Positions 9,786 to 19,831 of a DNA stretch of 64,000 nt are shown in pieces. Within the stretch, counting starts at the first letter, position 1. Every line of letters starts with the position of its first letter. Both the position numbers and the translations under genes were made by a program. Location of the stretch: contig NZ_LGYH01000004.1 in the NCBI RefSeq assembly GCF_001308015.1, positions 169,413 through 233,412 of the forward strand. The letters run 5' to 3'. Below the pieces are notes generated by a model. The model was not told the origin of the DNA and searched no databases. It saw nothing but the letters and a program-made list of their open reading frames with translations. The DNA comes from Neisseria sp. 83E34. GTDB lineage: Bacteria > Pseudomonadota > Gammaproteobacteria > Burkholderiales > Neisseriaceae.

Positions 9786-10403
9786 TTAATCAGGCAATTT
9801 CACCACAACCGTATCGGCAACGTAATCCTGTAAAGTGCGGCGGTCGCGTTTTACATTAAAAAGCATAACCAAACAAATTAAATTAGGCAGCCAGCTGATG
9901 AGGTTGGAGAGCACTTCAAGTGCAGTTTCGGAAACCAACGCGCTGACAATCATCACAAGCAAAGCCACAATAATGCTCACAGCAATGTTGTAAACCACTT
10001 CACGCAGCAATACCGTGCCGAGAAAGCCGGCTTCATCACCGTTAGACTTAATCACTTTGATTTTAAGCAGGCGTTTCCCCAGAGACTGGCCGTGCTTGCT
10101 CATGATAACAATCTGCCAAATGCCGTAAACCAAATAAACTAAAATGCTCAACAAAAATACAGGGTGGGCAAATACGCTGCTCAAAGCAGAAAAAACAGCT
10201 TCCGGGTTATTCTCATTAATGCCTTTGAACTGTTCTGAGTTTTTGATAATCAGCACAACCATCGTTGCAAACAAAGGAATCAAGGCGATGATGGAAAACA
10301 GAATATTCAATGCGCAAGCGCCGATTCGCAAACCGGGCGGCGCGATTTTCACTTCAATTTGATTGTCTTCAGGAAGCGGGAGGCTGTTTAAATTATTCAT
10401 CAT
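9786..10403 (-). CDS. RDD-family membrane protein
   Basis: 205 residues with an N-terminal soluble stretch, then PPGLRIGACALNILFSIIAL and about four membrane helices. The Arg in the first helix region and the HGQSLGKRLLKIKV segment are typical of the RDD family, whose members have been linked to transport or stress but are mostly uncharacterised. Two start pairs exist. I prefer the ATG at 10403 because AAGGA lies five bases before it, while the ATG at 10409 overlaps that ribosome site. Confidence 0.8.
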   Translation of the reverse strand: MMNNLNSLPLPEDNQIEVKIAPPGLRIGACALNILFSIIALIPLFATMVVLIIKNSEQFKGINENNPEAVFSALSSVFAHPVFLLSILVYLVYGIWQIVIMSKHGQSLGKRLLKIKVIKSNGDEAGFLGTVLLREVVYNIAVSIIVALLVMIVSALVSETALEVLSNLISWLPNLICLVMLFNVKRDRRTLQDYVADTVVVKLPD

Positions 10404-10576
10404 AATCATCCTTATGGAAAACAGAGTGTGTCGGTATAACCGAAAACTGAACAGTCAACAGTAAGGCGGCGCTATGCAGATAATATAGGCAATACAGTGC
10501 CGCAGGATATTCAGTTTCGGCTGTTACAGTCGGTTGCTTCAAATTTGCCAACAACCGCAAACATACTTCATCAAAC

Positions 10577-11527
10577 TTAACATTTAGGCTTGCTGGCCAA
10601 TATATTAATCACTTTTCGGGTTTGCGTCGCCTCAATTTTGATGGCGTTACCGTATTCATCAGAATGCCTGTCTGAAAAGTGCTGCGGCATGGCTTCTTTA
10701 TCGAAAGCCGTGTCACCACCGTGTTTCAAAACCTGCCCGCGCTCCAAACCGGCAAAATCAAACAAGGCCGTATCGGCCAGATGCGAGGGCACAACATTTT
10801 GCAGGGCGGAAAACATGGATTCGATGCGGCCCGGGAAGCGTTTGTCCCAATCTTGCAGCATTTCCTTAATCACCTGGCGTTGCAAATTGGGCTGTGAGCC
10901 GCATAGATTGCACGGAATAATCGGAAATTGTTTTAGCTCGGCATAGCGCGCTAAATCTTTTTCTTTCACATAAGCAAGCGGGCGGATAACGATGTGTTCG
11001 CCGTTGTCGCTCACCAGCTTGGGCGGCATGGCTTTAAGCTTGCCGCCGTAAAACATATTCAAAAACAGCGTTTCCAGAATATCGTCTCGGTGGTGGCCGA
11101 GCGCGATTTTGGTGCAGCCCAGCTCTTTGGCAACGCGGTAAAGCACACCGCGACGCAGGCGGCTGCAAAGCGAGCAGGTGGTTTTGCCTTCTTCAATCAC
11201 ACGCTTCACCACGGAATAAGTGTCTTCTTCGATAATCTTATAAGGTACACCGATGCTTTCGAGATATTGCGGCAACACGTGCTCGGGAAAGTCCGGTTGC
11301 TTTTGATCGAGGTTTACGGCAATCAGCTCGAAATCCACCGGCGCGCTGGCTTGAAGCTGGCGCAGAATATCCAGAAGGGCATAGCTGTCTTTCCCGCCAG
11401 AAAGGCAGACCATGATTTTGTCGCCGTGCTCAATCATATTGAAATCATTGATGGCATCGCCCACGGCATGGCGCAGGCGTTTGTTTAATTTATTGTTTTC
11501 AAGCTCGTGTTTGGGTTTTCTAGACAT
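10577..11527 (-). CDS. ttcA: tRNA 2-thiocytidine(32) synthetase TtcA
   Basis: Iron-sulfur enzyme that thiolates cytidine 32 in certain tRNAs, using ATP to activate the base. It has the PP-loop motif SGGKDS (about 42-47) and two Cys pairs, CSLC (about 118-121) and CNLC (about 205-209), that hold the cluster. At 316 residues it fits the family. The frame extends upstream to a TTG, but the ATG at 11527 gives [20 protein letters not shown], matching related proteins. A TATAAT box lies at 11570-11565 with no clear -35. A DUS inside the gene (10663-10675) encodes part of the C-terminal SDRHSDEYG tail. Confidence 0.95.
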   Translation of the reverse strand: MSRKPKHELENNKLNKRLRHAVGDAINDFNMIEHGDKIMVCLSGGKDSYALLDILRQLQASAPVDFELIAVNLDQKQPDFPEHVLPQYLESIGVPYKIIEEDTYSVVKRVIEEGKTTCSLCSRLRRGVLYRVAKELGCTKIALGHHRDDILETLFLNMFYGGKLKAMPPKLVSDNGEHIVIRPLAYVKEKDLARYAELKQFPIIPCNLCGSQPNLQRQVIKEMLQDWDKRFPGRIESMFSALQNVVPSHLADTALFDFAGLERGQVLKHGGDTAFDKEAMPQHFSDRHSDEYGNAIKIEATQTRKVINILASKPKC

Positions 11528-11686
11528 GGAAGCGTGTTTGAATTTCGTTTGAATCAAGAGCGGAATTATACCTGAATCGGCTTCCGAAGCGCAGATTTAC
11601 TTCTTTCAGACAGGCTTAAACCGATTTAACCCGATTTACGGTACAATGCGCGTTTATTTTCAGCTGAAGGAAGGCGGCCTTTACAA

Positions 11687-12940
11687 ATGGCTTCTTTAGA
11701 AACTTGGATTGGTTTGCGCTATCTGCGTGCGAAAAAACGCAACGGTTTCATGTCTTTTATTACCTTAATTTCCATTTTGGGTATCGCACTGGGTGTGGCG
11801 GCGCTGATTATCGTGCTCTCAGTAGTGGCAGGATTCCAAAAGGATATCCGCGGAGCGCTGCTGCATGTGGCGCCGCATGCGGAAATCGGCTATTTCGAAA
11901 TGGGCGGTGGTGAAAAATGGCAGGATTTGCGCAAATATGTGCAAGGCAAGAAAGAAGTGCTGGCTACCGCGCCTTATATTGCCGATCAGGCTTTGCTGGC
12001 AAATTCGGGGGAAGTTCAAGGCGTGCAGCTGCGTGGCATCCTGCCCGATGAAGAAAAAAAAGTGGTCGATTATAGCGACAAAATGAAAGTGGGCCGCTTT
12101 GATGATTTACGCCCCGGAGAATTCGACATTATTTTGGGCGAAGGTTTGGCCGAAGCGCTCGGCGCAGAGCAGGGCGGGAAAGTAACCGTGATTACGCCCG
12201 AAGGAAATGTTACGCCTGCCGGCGTGGTGCCGCGTTTAAAGCAGTTTAACGTGGTAGGTATTGTCAAAACAGGCGTGTATGAATTGGATCATTCATTGGC
12301 GCTTACCCACCTGATTGATGCGCAAACGCTTTACCGTTTGGGTGAGGATAATGTAAACGGCTTGCGGCTGAAACTCGCCGATCCGCACAATGCGCCGGAA
12401 TTTACCCAGAATCTGATTCCTGTGGCCGAGCAGCATAAAATATGGGTGCGCGACTGGACATTCTCCAACCGCAGCTATTTTGAAGCAGTTAAGTTTGAAA
12501 AGCTGATGCTGTTTATTATCTTAACGTTGATTATTGCCGTGGCTGCATTTAATTTGGTGTCGTCTTTGGTAATGGCGGTTACTGAAAAACAGGCCGATAT
12601 TGCTATTTTGCGTACGCTGGGCTTGTCGCCCGGCAGCGTGATGAAGATTTTTATGGTGCAGGGTGCTTTTGCCGGATTTGTGGGCACTTTGGTCGGCGTT
12701 GTGGTTGGGGTGCTGGTTGGCGTGAACATGGGCAGAATCATTGCCGCCGTTGAAAACCTGATAGGTAAAAAATTGGTTAATCCGCAATTTTATTTTATCG
12801 ACTATGTACCCAGCCACGTTGACATAAACGATGTGGTTATCATCGTTGCGATTTCCCTTTCTTTGTCATTTTTAGCCACACTCTACCCGAGCTGGCGCGC
12901 TGCGAAAACCCAACCTGCGGAGGCTTTGCGCTATGAATAA
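11687..12940 (+). CDS. lolC: Lipoprotein-releasing ABC permease LolC/E
   Basis: Inner-membrane permease that extracts mature lipoproteins for transfer to LolA. 417 residues with an N-terminal membrane helix ([20 protein letters not shown]), a large periplasmic domain of about 220 residues, and three C-terminal helices including the FtsX-like region. Only one permease gene precedes lolD, so a homodimer, as in LolF-type systems, is likely. The ORF overlaps lolD by 8 bases, indicating translational coupling. A TACAAT box lies at 11642-11647 and an AAGGAAGG ribosome site follows. Confidence 0.92.
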   Translation: MASLETWIGLRYLRAKKRNGFMSFITLISILGIALGVAALIIVLSVVAGFQKDIRGALLHVAPHAEIGYFEMGGGEKWQDLRKYVQGKKEVLATAPYIADQALLANSGEVQGVQLRGILPDEEKKVVDYSDKMKVGRFDDLRPGEFDIILGEGLAEALGAEQGGKVTVITPEGNVTPAGVVPRLKQFNVVGIVKTGVYELDHSLALTHLIDAQTLYRLGEDNVNGLRLKLADPHNAPEFTQNLIPVAEQHKIWVRDWTFSNRSYFEAVKFEKLMLFIILTLIIAVAAFNLVSSLVMAVTEKQADIAILRTLGLSPGSVMKIFMVQGAFAGFVGTLVGVVVGVLVGVNMGRIIAAVENLIGKKLVNPQFYFIDYVPSHVDINDVVIIVAISLSLSFLATLYPSWRAAKTQPAEALRYE

Positions 12941-13613
12941 TCTGGTTTTAAACTGCCAAAACATCAGCAAAAGCTATAACGACGGAGTGCTGAATGTGCA
13001 AGTGTTGAAAGGCTTGAGCTTGCAGGTTCGGGAGGGGCAGAGCGTCAGTATTATCGGCGCTTCGGGCAGCGGCAAATCGACTTTGCTGCATATCCTCGGC
13101 GGCCTTGATATGCCAAGCTCGGGAAAAGTTGAGCTGATGGGCAATGATTTGAATGCATTAAACCAAAAACAATTGGGTAATTTGCGCAACCAATATTTAG
13201 GCTTTGTTTATCAATTCCATCATCTGCTACCGGAATTTTCCGCACTCGAAAACGTGATGATGCCGCTTTTAATCGGCAAAAAGCCCAAAGCCGAAGCCGA
13301 AAGCCAAGCCGCAGCCATGTTGGAACGGGTAGGCTTAAAAGCGCGTATGCAACACCGCCCGAGCGAGCTTTCCGGCGGCGAACGCCAGCGTGCCGCTATC
13401 GCCCGCGCACTGGTTACACGCCCGAAATGCCTGCTTGCAGACGAACCTACCGGCAATCTCGACCGCAAAAATGCGCAAAACGTGCTGGATATGATGATTG
13501 ATTTGAAACGTGAGCTCGGCACCAGTCTGGTGGTGGTTACACATGACGACGAGCTAGCCGGCCGCTTCGACCAAGTAATGATGATGCAGGAAGGCACGTT
13601 GATTCATAAATGA
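12933..13613 (+). CDS. lolD: Lipoprotein-releasing system ATPase LolD
   Basis: ABC ATPase that powers LolC/E. 226 residues with Walker [10 protein letters not shown] (about 42-50), a Q-loop region near [17 protein letters not shown] (the LolD/MacB type with FSALENV), signature [15 protein letters not shown] (about 146) and Walker [13 protein letters not shown] (about 166), followed by the H-loop VVTHD. It overlaps the end of lolC. Three DUS copies follow directly. Confidence 0.95.
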   Translation: MNNLVLNCQNISKSYNDGVLNVQVLKGLSLQVREGQSVSIIGASGSGKSTLLHILGGLDMPSSGKVELMGNDLNALNQKQLGNLRNQYLGFVYQFHHLLPEFSALENVMMPLLIGKKPKAEAESQAAAMLERVGLKARMQHRPSELSGGERQRAAIARALVTRPKCLLADEPTGNLDRKNAQNVLDMMIDLKRELGTSLVVVTHDDELAGRFDQVMMMQEGTLIHK

Positions 13614-13666
13614 TGCCTGTCTGAAAAAATGCCTGTCTGAATATTTTCAGACAGGCATTGTGTTTT
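13613..13666 (+). terminator. Triple DUS with terminator hairpin after lolD
   Basis: A direct DUS at 13613-13625 overlaps the lolD stop codon. A second direct DUS at 13629-13641 pairs with an inverted copy at 13646-13658, followed by TGTGTTTTTT. The direct doubling means either direct copy could pair with the inverted one. Confidence 0.8.
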
Positions 13667-13787
13667 TTGGCTTGAATTAGGCAACGCTGCAACCTGATAA
13701 ATTTTTCGGCAAGCATCACTTTTGTTTTGCATATAAGGCTATCTCTTTCATAACGATACACGTTAAAATAAGCGGTTTCCCATATTT

Positions 13788-13800
13788 TTCAGACAGGCAT
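13788..13800 (-). repeat. Lone DUS immediately before uvrA
   Basis: TTCAGACAGGCAT ends two bases before the uvrA ATG, leaving no Shine-Dalgarno sequence other than the AGG within the DUS itself. Confidence 0.8.
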
Positions 13801-13801
13801 C

Positions 13802-16633
13802 ATGAGCAAGCAAGACAACGACACCATCCGCATCCGCGGCGCACGCACCCATAATCTGAAAAACGTCGATCTCGACATCCCCCGCCACAAGCTCGTGGTG
13901 GTAACGGGTTTGTCGGGCAGCGGCAAATCCTCGCTCGCGTTCGATACGCTCTATGCCGAAGGCCAGCGCCGTTATGTGGAAAGCCTTTCCGCCTATGCGC
14001 GCCAGTTTTTGCAGATGATGGATAAGCCCGACGTCGATTTGATCGAAGGCTTGTCGCCGGCGATTTCGATTGAACAAAAGTCCACCAGCCACAACCCGCG
14101 CTCCACCGTCGGCACCGTTACCGAAATCCACGACTATCTGCGCCTCTTGTATGCCCGCGTCGGCACGCCGCATTGCCCCGAGCACGATTTGCCCTTGAGC
14201 AGCCAAACCGTATCGCAAATGGTGGATCACGTTTTAAGCCTGCCTGAAGACACCCGCGTGATGATTCTCGCCCCCGCCGTGCGCGAACGCAAAGGCGAGT
14301 TTGTCGATTTCTTTGCCGACTTGCAGGCGCAAGGCTTTGCCCGCGTGCGTGTGGACGGCGAAGTCTATCAACTCGACGAAGTGCCCAAGCTCGAAAAAAA
14401 CATCAAGCACAATATCGACGTGGTCATCGACCGCGTGAAAGTGAAAGCCTACATCAAACAGCGGCTGGCCGAAAGTTTTGAAACCGCCCTGCGCCACGGC
14501 GGCGAACGTGCGCTGGCAATGGAGATGGACAGCGGCGAAGAGCATTGGTTTTCCTCGCAATTCGCCTGCCCCGTGTGCTCATACAGCCTGCCCGAACTCG
14601 AACCGCGCCTGTTTTCTTTCAACAACCCCGTCGGCGCCTGCCCCACTTGCGACGGCTTGGGCAGCATGAATTTCTTCGACCCCGAACGCGTAGTCGCCCA
14701 CCCCGAGCTTTCCCTTGCCGTCGGTGCGATTAAAGGCTGGGACAAACGCAACCAGTTCTATTTCCAAATGATTCAATCGCTGGCGCGGCATTATCAATTC
14801 GATGTCGATACCCCGTTTGAAGCGCTACCTGAAAACATCCGCAAAATCGTGCTGCACGGCTCCGGCAAAGAAGTGATTGATTTCACCTACCTTTCCGAAC
14901 GCGGCACCACCTTCAACCGCAGCCACGCCTTTGAAGGCATCATCCCCAACCTCGAACGCCGCTACCGCGAAACCGATTCGCCCACTGTGCGCGAACAGCT
15001 CGCCGAATACCAAAGCCACCGCGCCTGCCCGAGCTGCGGCGGCGCACGTTTGCGCAAAGAAGCACGTTATGTTTATGTGGGCAAACAGCCGCTGCACGAA
15101 ATTTCCGCATGGCCGCTCACCCAAACGCACCAATTCTTTGAAACCCTCGATTTAGAAGGCAACAAAAAACACATCGCCGAAAAAATCCTCAAAGAAATCA
15201 CCGAGCGCTTGGGCTTTCTGATTAACGTCGGCCTTGATTATCTGAACCTCAGCCGCAGCGCCGAAACCCTTTCCGGCGGCGAAGCCCAGCGCATCCGCCT
15301 CGCCAGCCAAATCGGCAGCGGACTCACCGGCGTGATGTACGTGTTGGACGAACCCTCCATCGGCCTGCACCAGCGCGACAACGACCGTCTACTCGCCACC
15401 CTCAAACGCCTACGCGACCTCGGCAACAGCGTCATCGTGGTCGAACACGACGAAGATGCCATCCGCGAAGCCGATTTCGTTATCGACATGGGCCCCGGCG
15501 CGGGCGAACACGGCGGCAACGTTATCATCGCCGACACGCCCGACAAAGTTGCCGCCTGCACAAACTCCGTTACCGGCCAATACCTCAGCGGCAAAAAAGC
15601 CATCGCCGTGCCGTCTGAAAGAACGCCCGTCAACCCCGAAAAAATGCTCGTCCTCAAAGGCGCACGCGGCAACAACCTCAAAAACGTTACCCTCGAACTG
15701 CCTTTGGGTTTGATTACCTGCATCACCGGCGTATCCGGCAGCGGCAAATCCACCCTGATTAACGACACCCTCGCCAAAATCACCGCGCGCGAACTCAACC
15801 GCGCCCACGAAGAACCCGCGCCCTACGACGACATCACCGGCCTCGAACACCTCGACAAAGTCATCAACGTCGACCAATCCCCCATCGGCCGCACACCACG
15901 CTCCAACCCCGCCACCTACACCGGCCTCTTTACCCCCATCCGCGAACTCTTCGCCGGCGTACCCCTCGCCCGCGAACGCGGCTACAATGTCGGCCGCTTC
16001 TCGTTCAACGTCAAAGGCGGCCGCTGCGAAGCCTGCCAAGGCGACGGCGTGATTAAAGTAGAAATGCACTTCCTGCCCGACGTTTACGTGCCCTGTGAAG
16101 TGTGCCACGGCAAACGCTACAACCGCGAAACCCTTGAAGTGCAATACAAAGGCAAAAACATCAGCCAAGTGCTCGACATGACCGTAGAAGAAGCCCGCGA
16201 ATTCTTCGACGCCGTACCCACCGTATCCCGCAAACTGCAAACCCTGATGGACGTAGGCCTAGGCTACATCCGCCTCGGCCAATCCGCCACCACCCTCTCC
16301 GGCGGCGAAGCCCAACGCGTCAAACTCGCCCTCGAACTCTCCAAACGCGACACCGGCCGCACCCTCTACATCCTAGACGAACCCACCACCGGCCTGCACT
16401 TCGCCGACATCGCCTTGCTGCTGGAAGTAATAGGCCGTCTGAAAGGCAAAGGCAACTCGATTGTGATTATTGAGCATAATCTGGATGTGATTAAAACGGC
16501 GGATTATATTGTGGACTTGGGGCCGGAAGGGGGCGATGGCGGGGGGAGGATTATTGCCAAAGGCTCGCCGGAAGAAGTGGTTAAGGTTGAGGGGAGTTAT
16601 ACAGGGAAATATTTGAAGAATATGTTGAAATGA
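13802..16633 (+). CDS. uvrA: UvrA, excinuclease ABC damage-recognition ATPase
   Basis: Damage sensor of nucleotide excision repair. 943 residues with two ABC modules: Walker [10 protein letters not shown] (about 36), a zinc finger starting CPVC and ending CPTC (about 256-283), a first signature [12 protein letters not shown], second Walker [10 protein letters not shown] (about 643), a second zinc finger CEAC/CEVC (about 741), a second signature [12 protein letters not shown] and Walker [14 protein letters not shown]. Codons are strongly C-ending and GC-rich up to base 16430, then change abruptly to AT-rich codons for the last 65 residues. An exact AG-DUS sits at the break (16432-16443), and a GCCGTCTGAA core occurs at 15610. 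I read this as a recombinant 3' end. Confidence 0.96.
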   Translation: MSKQDNDTIRIRGARTHNLKNVDLDIPRHKLVVVTGLSGSGKSSLAFDTLYAEGQRRYVESLSAYARQFLQMMDKPDVDLIEGLSPAISIEQKSTSHNPRSTVGTVTEIHDYLRLLYARVGTPHCPEHDLPLSSQTVSQMVDHVLSLPEDTRVMILAPAVRERKGEFVDFFADLQAQGFARVRVDGEVYQLDEVPKLEKNIKHNIDVVIDRVKVKAYIKQRLAESFETALRHGGERALAMEMDSGEEHWFSSQFACPVCSYSLPELEPRLFSFNNPVGACPTCDGLGSMNFFDPERVVAHPELSLAVGAIKGWDKRNQFYFQMIQSLARHYQFDVDTPFEALPENIRKIVLHGSGKEVIDFTYLSERGTTFNRSHAFEGIIPNLERRYRETDSPTVREQLAEYQSHRACPSCGGARLRKEARYVYVGKQPLHEISAWPLTQTHQFFETLDLEGNKKHIAEKILKEITERLGFLINVGLDYLNLSRSAETLSGGEAQRIRLASQIGSGLTGVMYVLDEPSIGLHQRDNDRLLATLKRLRDLGNSVIVVEHDEDAIREADFVIDMGPGAGEHGGNVIIADTPDKVAACTNSVTGQYLSGKKAIAVPSERTPVNPEKMLVLKGARGNNLKNVTLELPLGLITCITGVSGSGKSTLINDTLAKITARELNRAHEEPAPYDDITGLEHLDKVINVDQSPIGRTPRSNPATYTGLFTPIRELFAGVPLARERGYNVGRFSFNVKGGRCEACQGDGVIKVEMHFLPDVYVPCEVCHGKRYNRETLEVQYKGKNISQVLDMTVEEAREFFDAVPTVSRKLQTLMDVGLGYIRLGQSATTLSGGEAQRVKLALELSKRDTGRTLYILDEPTTGLHFADIALLLEVIGRLKGKGNSIVIIEHNLDVIKTADYIVDLGPEGGDGGGRIIAKGSPEEVVKVEGSYTGKYLKNMLK
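16432..16443 (+). repeat. AG-DUS (foreign dialect) inside uvrA
   Basis: AGGCCGTCTGAA, exact. This is the AG-DUS dialect of other Neisseria species, not the local TGCCTGTCTGAA. It coincides with the codon-usage break in uvrA. Confidence 0.85.
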
Positions 16634-16694
16634 TTTTCAAACTGTCTAGATGTCTATAATTTTTTATTATCACTTTTTTATTGAAAGAATATTT

Positions 16695-19301
16695 ATGTCA
16701 GTAAAAATTTTTATTAGTTATTCACATAAAGATGAAGATTTTAAAGATGAATTAATTGCCCACTTATCAAGCCTTAAGAGACAAAATAAAATTGATTTAT
16801 GGCATGACAGGTGCATTACAGCAGGGACAGAATGGAAAGAGCAAATAGATTCCAATTTAGCTGATAGCGATATCGTGCTATTTTTAGTAAGCTCTGATTT
16901 TTTAGCTTCGGATTATTGTATGAATAAAGAAGCGCAGCAAGCCATGCAACAGCATGATTCTAATCAGTCTGTTTTAATTCCAATTATTATTCGTTCAGTT
17001 GATTGGCACGAAGAAAATATTTCTCGTTTTCAAGGCTTACCAAAAGATGGAAAAGCTGTTAATACATGGAGTGATAGGGATACAGCTTGGTTAAACGTAA
17101 TTGAAGGAATTAAAAAAGTTTTGGGTGATACGCAAAAAAAGATTAACTTGCTCCCGCCGAATAAAATAATTCCGGAGAATAAAGGGGGCAATCCAGAATT
17201 TTTACAGAATCTCAATATTACTGATATTAAGTTATCTCACAGCAAATTAGAAGAAATTAAATTATCTGACATTTTCGTTTATCCCGATGTCGTAGAAATA
17301 CTAAACGATGATGATGTACTTATTGCTCCAAAATCATCAGAGATGATTTTTAAAAAATTAGAGCATATTATATTTTTCGGTGAAGAACAGGTTGGAAAAA
17401 CTTCTTTATTAAAAATAGCTTTTCTAGAATTATATACTCATAGCCCATTTATTCCACTATTACTATCCGCTCCTAATATTAAGCAAAGCAATACAGATGC
17501 TGTAATTAAAAAGGCCTTTTGTGAACAATATGAAAATTTAGAATTAGAAAAAATTTTAGAAGAGAATAAATTAGTAATATTAATTGATGATTTTGATAAA
17601 TGCCAAATAAAGAACAATCAATCAAAAAACAACCTTATACGAGATTTGAAAAGGATTACAGATAAAATAATTGTTTCAGCAAATGAATCCTTTAGATATA
17701 TTATCCCCGACATTTCTGAATTAAATAGTTTTCACGCATATGAAATTAAACTATTTGGCTATCAGAGACGTGAAGAATTAATAAAGAAATGGCTAGAATT
17801 GGGTGATAAAGACTCATTGACAGAAGAAGAGCTATTTAGTGATGTTAGTGAATTAACTAATAAATTTAAAACTATTATTAGCAATAACATTGTGCCTTCC
17901 AAGCCCATTTATTTAATAATTTTTTTACAAATGCAAGAGGCTGTAAATAATCAGAATGTTGAACTATCCTCTTATGGACATTATTATCAACAATTAATTT
18001 ATCAATCTTTTGAAAATGCAAGAATTAGCAAAAATAAATACGATAAGTATATAAACATACTGTCGGAATTTGCATATTTTATTTTTCAGCAAAAAGAAGA
18101 TAACTACTCTTCAACCGATATTAAATTACAAGATTTTTTTAAGTCATATGAACGTCGTTTTTTAGTCGAAGATTCACAAATAGAAATTATTGATAATCTA
18201 ATAAAATGTTCTATCCTATCAAAAGAAAATGATAGTTTAAAATTTAAATACCCATATATATTCTACTTTTTTGTAGGTAAAAAAATTGCTGATGGTTTAG
18301 GTGATAGTGTACAAAATAAAGAAATTCAAAACTCTTTTGAATTATTGCTAGATTCATTACATTTGGAAAGTCATGCAAATATTTTAATATTTTTAACACA
18401 TCATACAAAAAATCGATCTGTATTAAATCAAATTACTGAATACCTACAAAAACTATTTAAAGATCAAAGTCCAGCAAAATTAACTAGAGACGAAGTTAAA
18501 TTTATGACGGACTTTATACAACAAATTCCTGATTTAGTTTTAGAACAGCGAAATGTTAGAGATGAACGAAATAGATATAATGAGAATTTAGATAAATCAG
18601 AAGCATACTATGCGAAATCTGATTTAGATAAGGAATTTGAAGAAGAAATGAAAAATAATGATTTGCTATCAAATATTAATAAATCATTTAAGGCAATAGA
18701 AATTGCAGGGCAAATTATTAAAAATAGACATGCCTCTATTGAAATTAGCGAACTAACAAATTTAGCACAACAAGGAATATTAACAGGATTAAGATTCTTA
18801 CAATACTTTATTACTTTATCTGAACAATTCCAGAATGAGATTTTAGAAGTTATTCAACAAAATTTACGAGAACATCCATCTATCACGAACGAAGAAATAG
18901 AAAAGAATGCCGAAAATATTTACTTACAAGCAACATATGGTGTTATTTATGGCGTATTAAGAAAAATAGCCATGTCAATCGGCTCTAGAGAAGCATTATC
19001 TATCTATCAAAATACAGTTAATGATGCCGAAACAGATAAAGCAATACCTGCTAATTTACTTATATATCAATCTATACAATTATCATTTGGTAGTAAAAGT
19101 TTAAATATAAGTACTTTGCAAGATACATATAGTAAAATCAAAGACAATCCCGTATGCATTAGATTGTTAAAAGAATTAGTAATTCAGCATACATATATGT
19201 TTCCTGTGAATTACCAAACTAAACAAAAAATTGCATCTTTACTAAAGTTACCATTTAAAACTCAAGTTTTAATGGATAAACAAAAACGTGTAAAAGTGTA
19301 A
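16695..19301 (+). CDS. TIR-domain STAND-type NTPase, probable antiphage defence protein
   Basis: 868 residues, cytoplasmic. The N-terminal 140 residues are a TIR domain: KIFISYSHKDEDF at the start, DIVLFLVSSDFLASDYC in the middle, and Glu79 in the DYCMNKE segment, where NAD-cleaving TIR enzymes keep the catalytic Glu. A P-loop NTPase follows, with Walker A GEEQVGKTS (229-237) and Walker B LVILIDDFDKC (about 293-303). The remaining 500 residues are helical and lack a known sensor repeat. This layout resembles bacterial TIR-NTPase proteins that sense phage and deplete NAD. ATG at 16695 is chosen (GAAAGA upstream); the frame is open 15 codons earlier. The gene is about 70% A+T beside GC-rich uvrA, and its terminator is built from AT-DUS, so it was acquired. 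Role inferred from domains. Confidence 0.8.
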   Translation: MSVKIFISYSHKDEDFKDELIAHLSSLKRQNKIDLWHDRCITAGTEWKEQIDSNLADSDIVLFLVSSDFLASDYCMNKEAQQAMQQHDSNQSVLIPIIIRSVDWHEENISRFQGLPKDGKAVNTWSDRDTAWLNVIEGIKKVLGDTQKKINLLPPNKIIPENKGGNPEFLQNLNITDIKLSHSKLEEIKLSDIFVYPDVVEILNDDDVLIAPKSSEMIFKKLEHIIFFGEEQVGKTSLLKIAFLELYTHSPFIPLLLSAPNIKQSNTDAVIKKAFCEQYENLELEKILEENKLVILIDDFDKCQIKNNQSKNNLIRDLKRITDKIIVSANESFRYIIPDISELNSFHAYEIKLFGYQRREELIKKWLELGDKDSLTEEELFSDVSELTNKFKTIISNNIVPSKPIYLIIFLQMQEAVNNQNVELSSYGHYYQQLIYQSFENARISKNKYDKYINILSEFAYFIFQQKEDNYSSTDIKLQDFFKSYERRFLVEDSQIEIIDNLIKCSILSKENDSLKFKYPYIFYFFVGKKIADGLGDSVQNKEIQNSFELLLDSLHLESHANILIFLTHHTKNRSVLNQITEYLQKLFKDQSPAKLTRDEVKFMTDFIQQIPDLVLEQRNVRDERNRYNENLDKSEAYYAKSDLDKEFEEEMKNNDLLSNINKSFKAIEIAGQIIKNRHASIEISELTNLAQQGILTGLRFLQYFITLSEQFQNEILEVIQQNLREHPSITNEEIEKNAENIYLQATYGVIYGVLRKIAMSIGSREALSIYQNTVNDAETDKAIPANLLIYQSIQLSFGSKSLNISTLQDTYSKIKDNPVCIRLLKELVIQHTYMFPVNYQTKQKIASLLKLPFKTQVLMDKQKRVKV

Positions 19302-19405
19302 TTTTGAAATAAGCAAACCGTAGCCTGCATAAAACCTAAATCCCATGCGTAAGGTGTGTGCGGTACGTGCGGTACACACCCCGCGTTGTTCGGGCTTCTG
19401 TTCCA

Positions 19406-19443
19406 ATGCCGTCTGAAATTTTCTTTTCAGACGGCATTGTTTT
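19406..19443 (+). terminator. AT-DUS inverted-pair terminator behind the TIR gene
   Basis: ATGCCGTCTGAA (19406-19417) and its exact complement (19426-19437) form a 12-bp stem followed by TGTTTTG. This is the AT-DUS used by N. meningitidis and N. gonorrhoeae, and this is the only AT-DUS hairpin I find in the window. Confidence 0.85.
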
Positions 19444-19508
19444 GAACATAAATAATGTGGCGTGATTTTAAAATCTTTGCAGCCGATATGAGCTATTCCA
19501 TTCAAAAC

Positions 19509-19597
19509 CGCGTGCGTGGCTGCGCCGCACATCCTACCGATAGTTTAACGTTTGCCATTCTTAAAGCGTAGAGCTTTTACCCAAAGCCACGCACGCG
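19509..19597. repeat. 89-base element with 13-bp terminal inverted repeats
   Basis: CGCGTGCGTGGCT (19509-19521) is perfectly repeated in inverse orientation at 19585-19597, enclosing 63 bases that do not code. It could be a small non-autonomous mobile element or a long-looped RNA hairpin. I do not recognise it. Confidence 0.55.
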
Positions 19598-19627
19598 TTG
19601 CCTGTACCACGGCGATTCATATACTCA

Positions 19628-19639
19628 AGGCCGTCTGAA
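19628..19639 (+). repeat. AG-DUS (foreign dialect)
   Basis: AGGCCGTCTGAA, exact, in the spacer between the TIR gene and the membrane-protein gene. Confidence 0.85.
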
Positions 19640-19831
19640 AACAAGCTACTCAGGTTTCTCTGAAACATCTTATCTCTCTCATTCCCCAGCACCTAGACCT
19701 AATGAAAACAATGATTTATATTGTTAATATAACATCAAAACAAAACAGCATTCCCAAATATCCACACACCCAAACTAAAAAATTTCTGTTGAATTGGCTT
19801 GAAGCAACCTTTAACTGTGAGGGAGAAGCAA

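Larger units (their letters stand above)
19302..19831. other. Gene-poor spacer with foreign DUS dialects and an inverted-repeat element
   Basis: 530 bases with no gene I can support. It contains, in order: a small hairpin GGTGTGT/ACACACC (19353-19380), the AT-DUS terminator (19406-19437), an 89-base element bounded by 13-bp inverted repeats (19509-19597), an exact AG-DUS (19628-19639), and an AT-rich stretch before the ribosome site of the next gene. None of the exact DUS copies here is of the local TG-wad dialect. Confidence 0.6.

Noticed and set aside
14237..14248. AGCCTGCCTGAA in uvrA as a simDUS
   Set aside because: One mismatch and inside a normal coding context; chance similarity cannot be excluded.
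15410..16240. A 276-codon open frame antisense to uvrA, Gly/Val/Ala/Phe-rich
   Set aside because: It is the shadow of the GC-rich, C-ending codons of uvrA; no ribosome site and an improbable composition.
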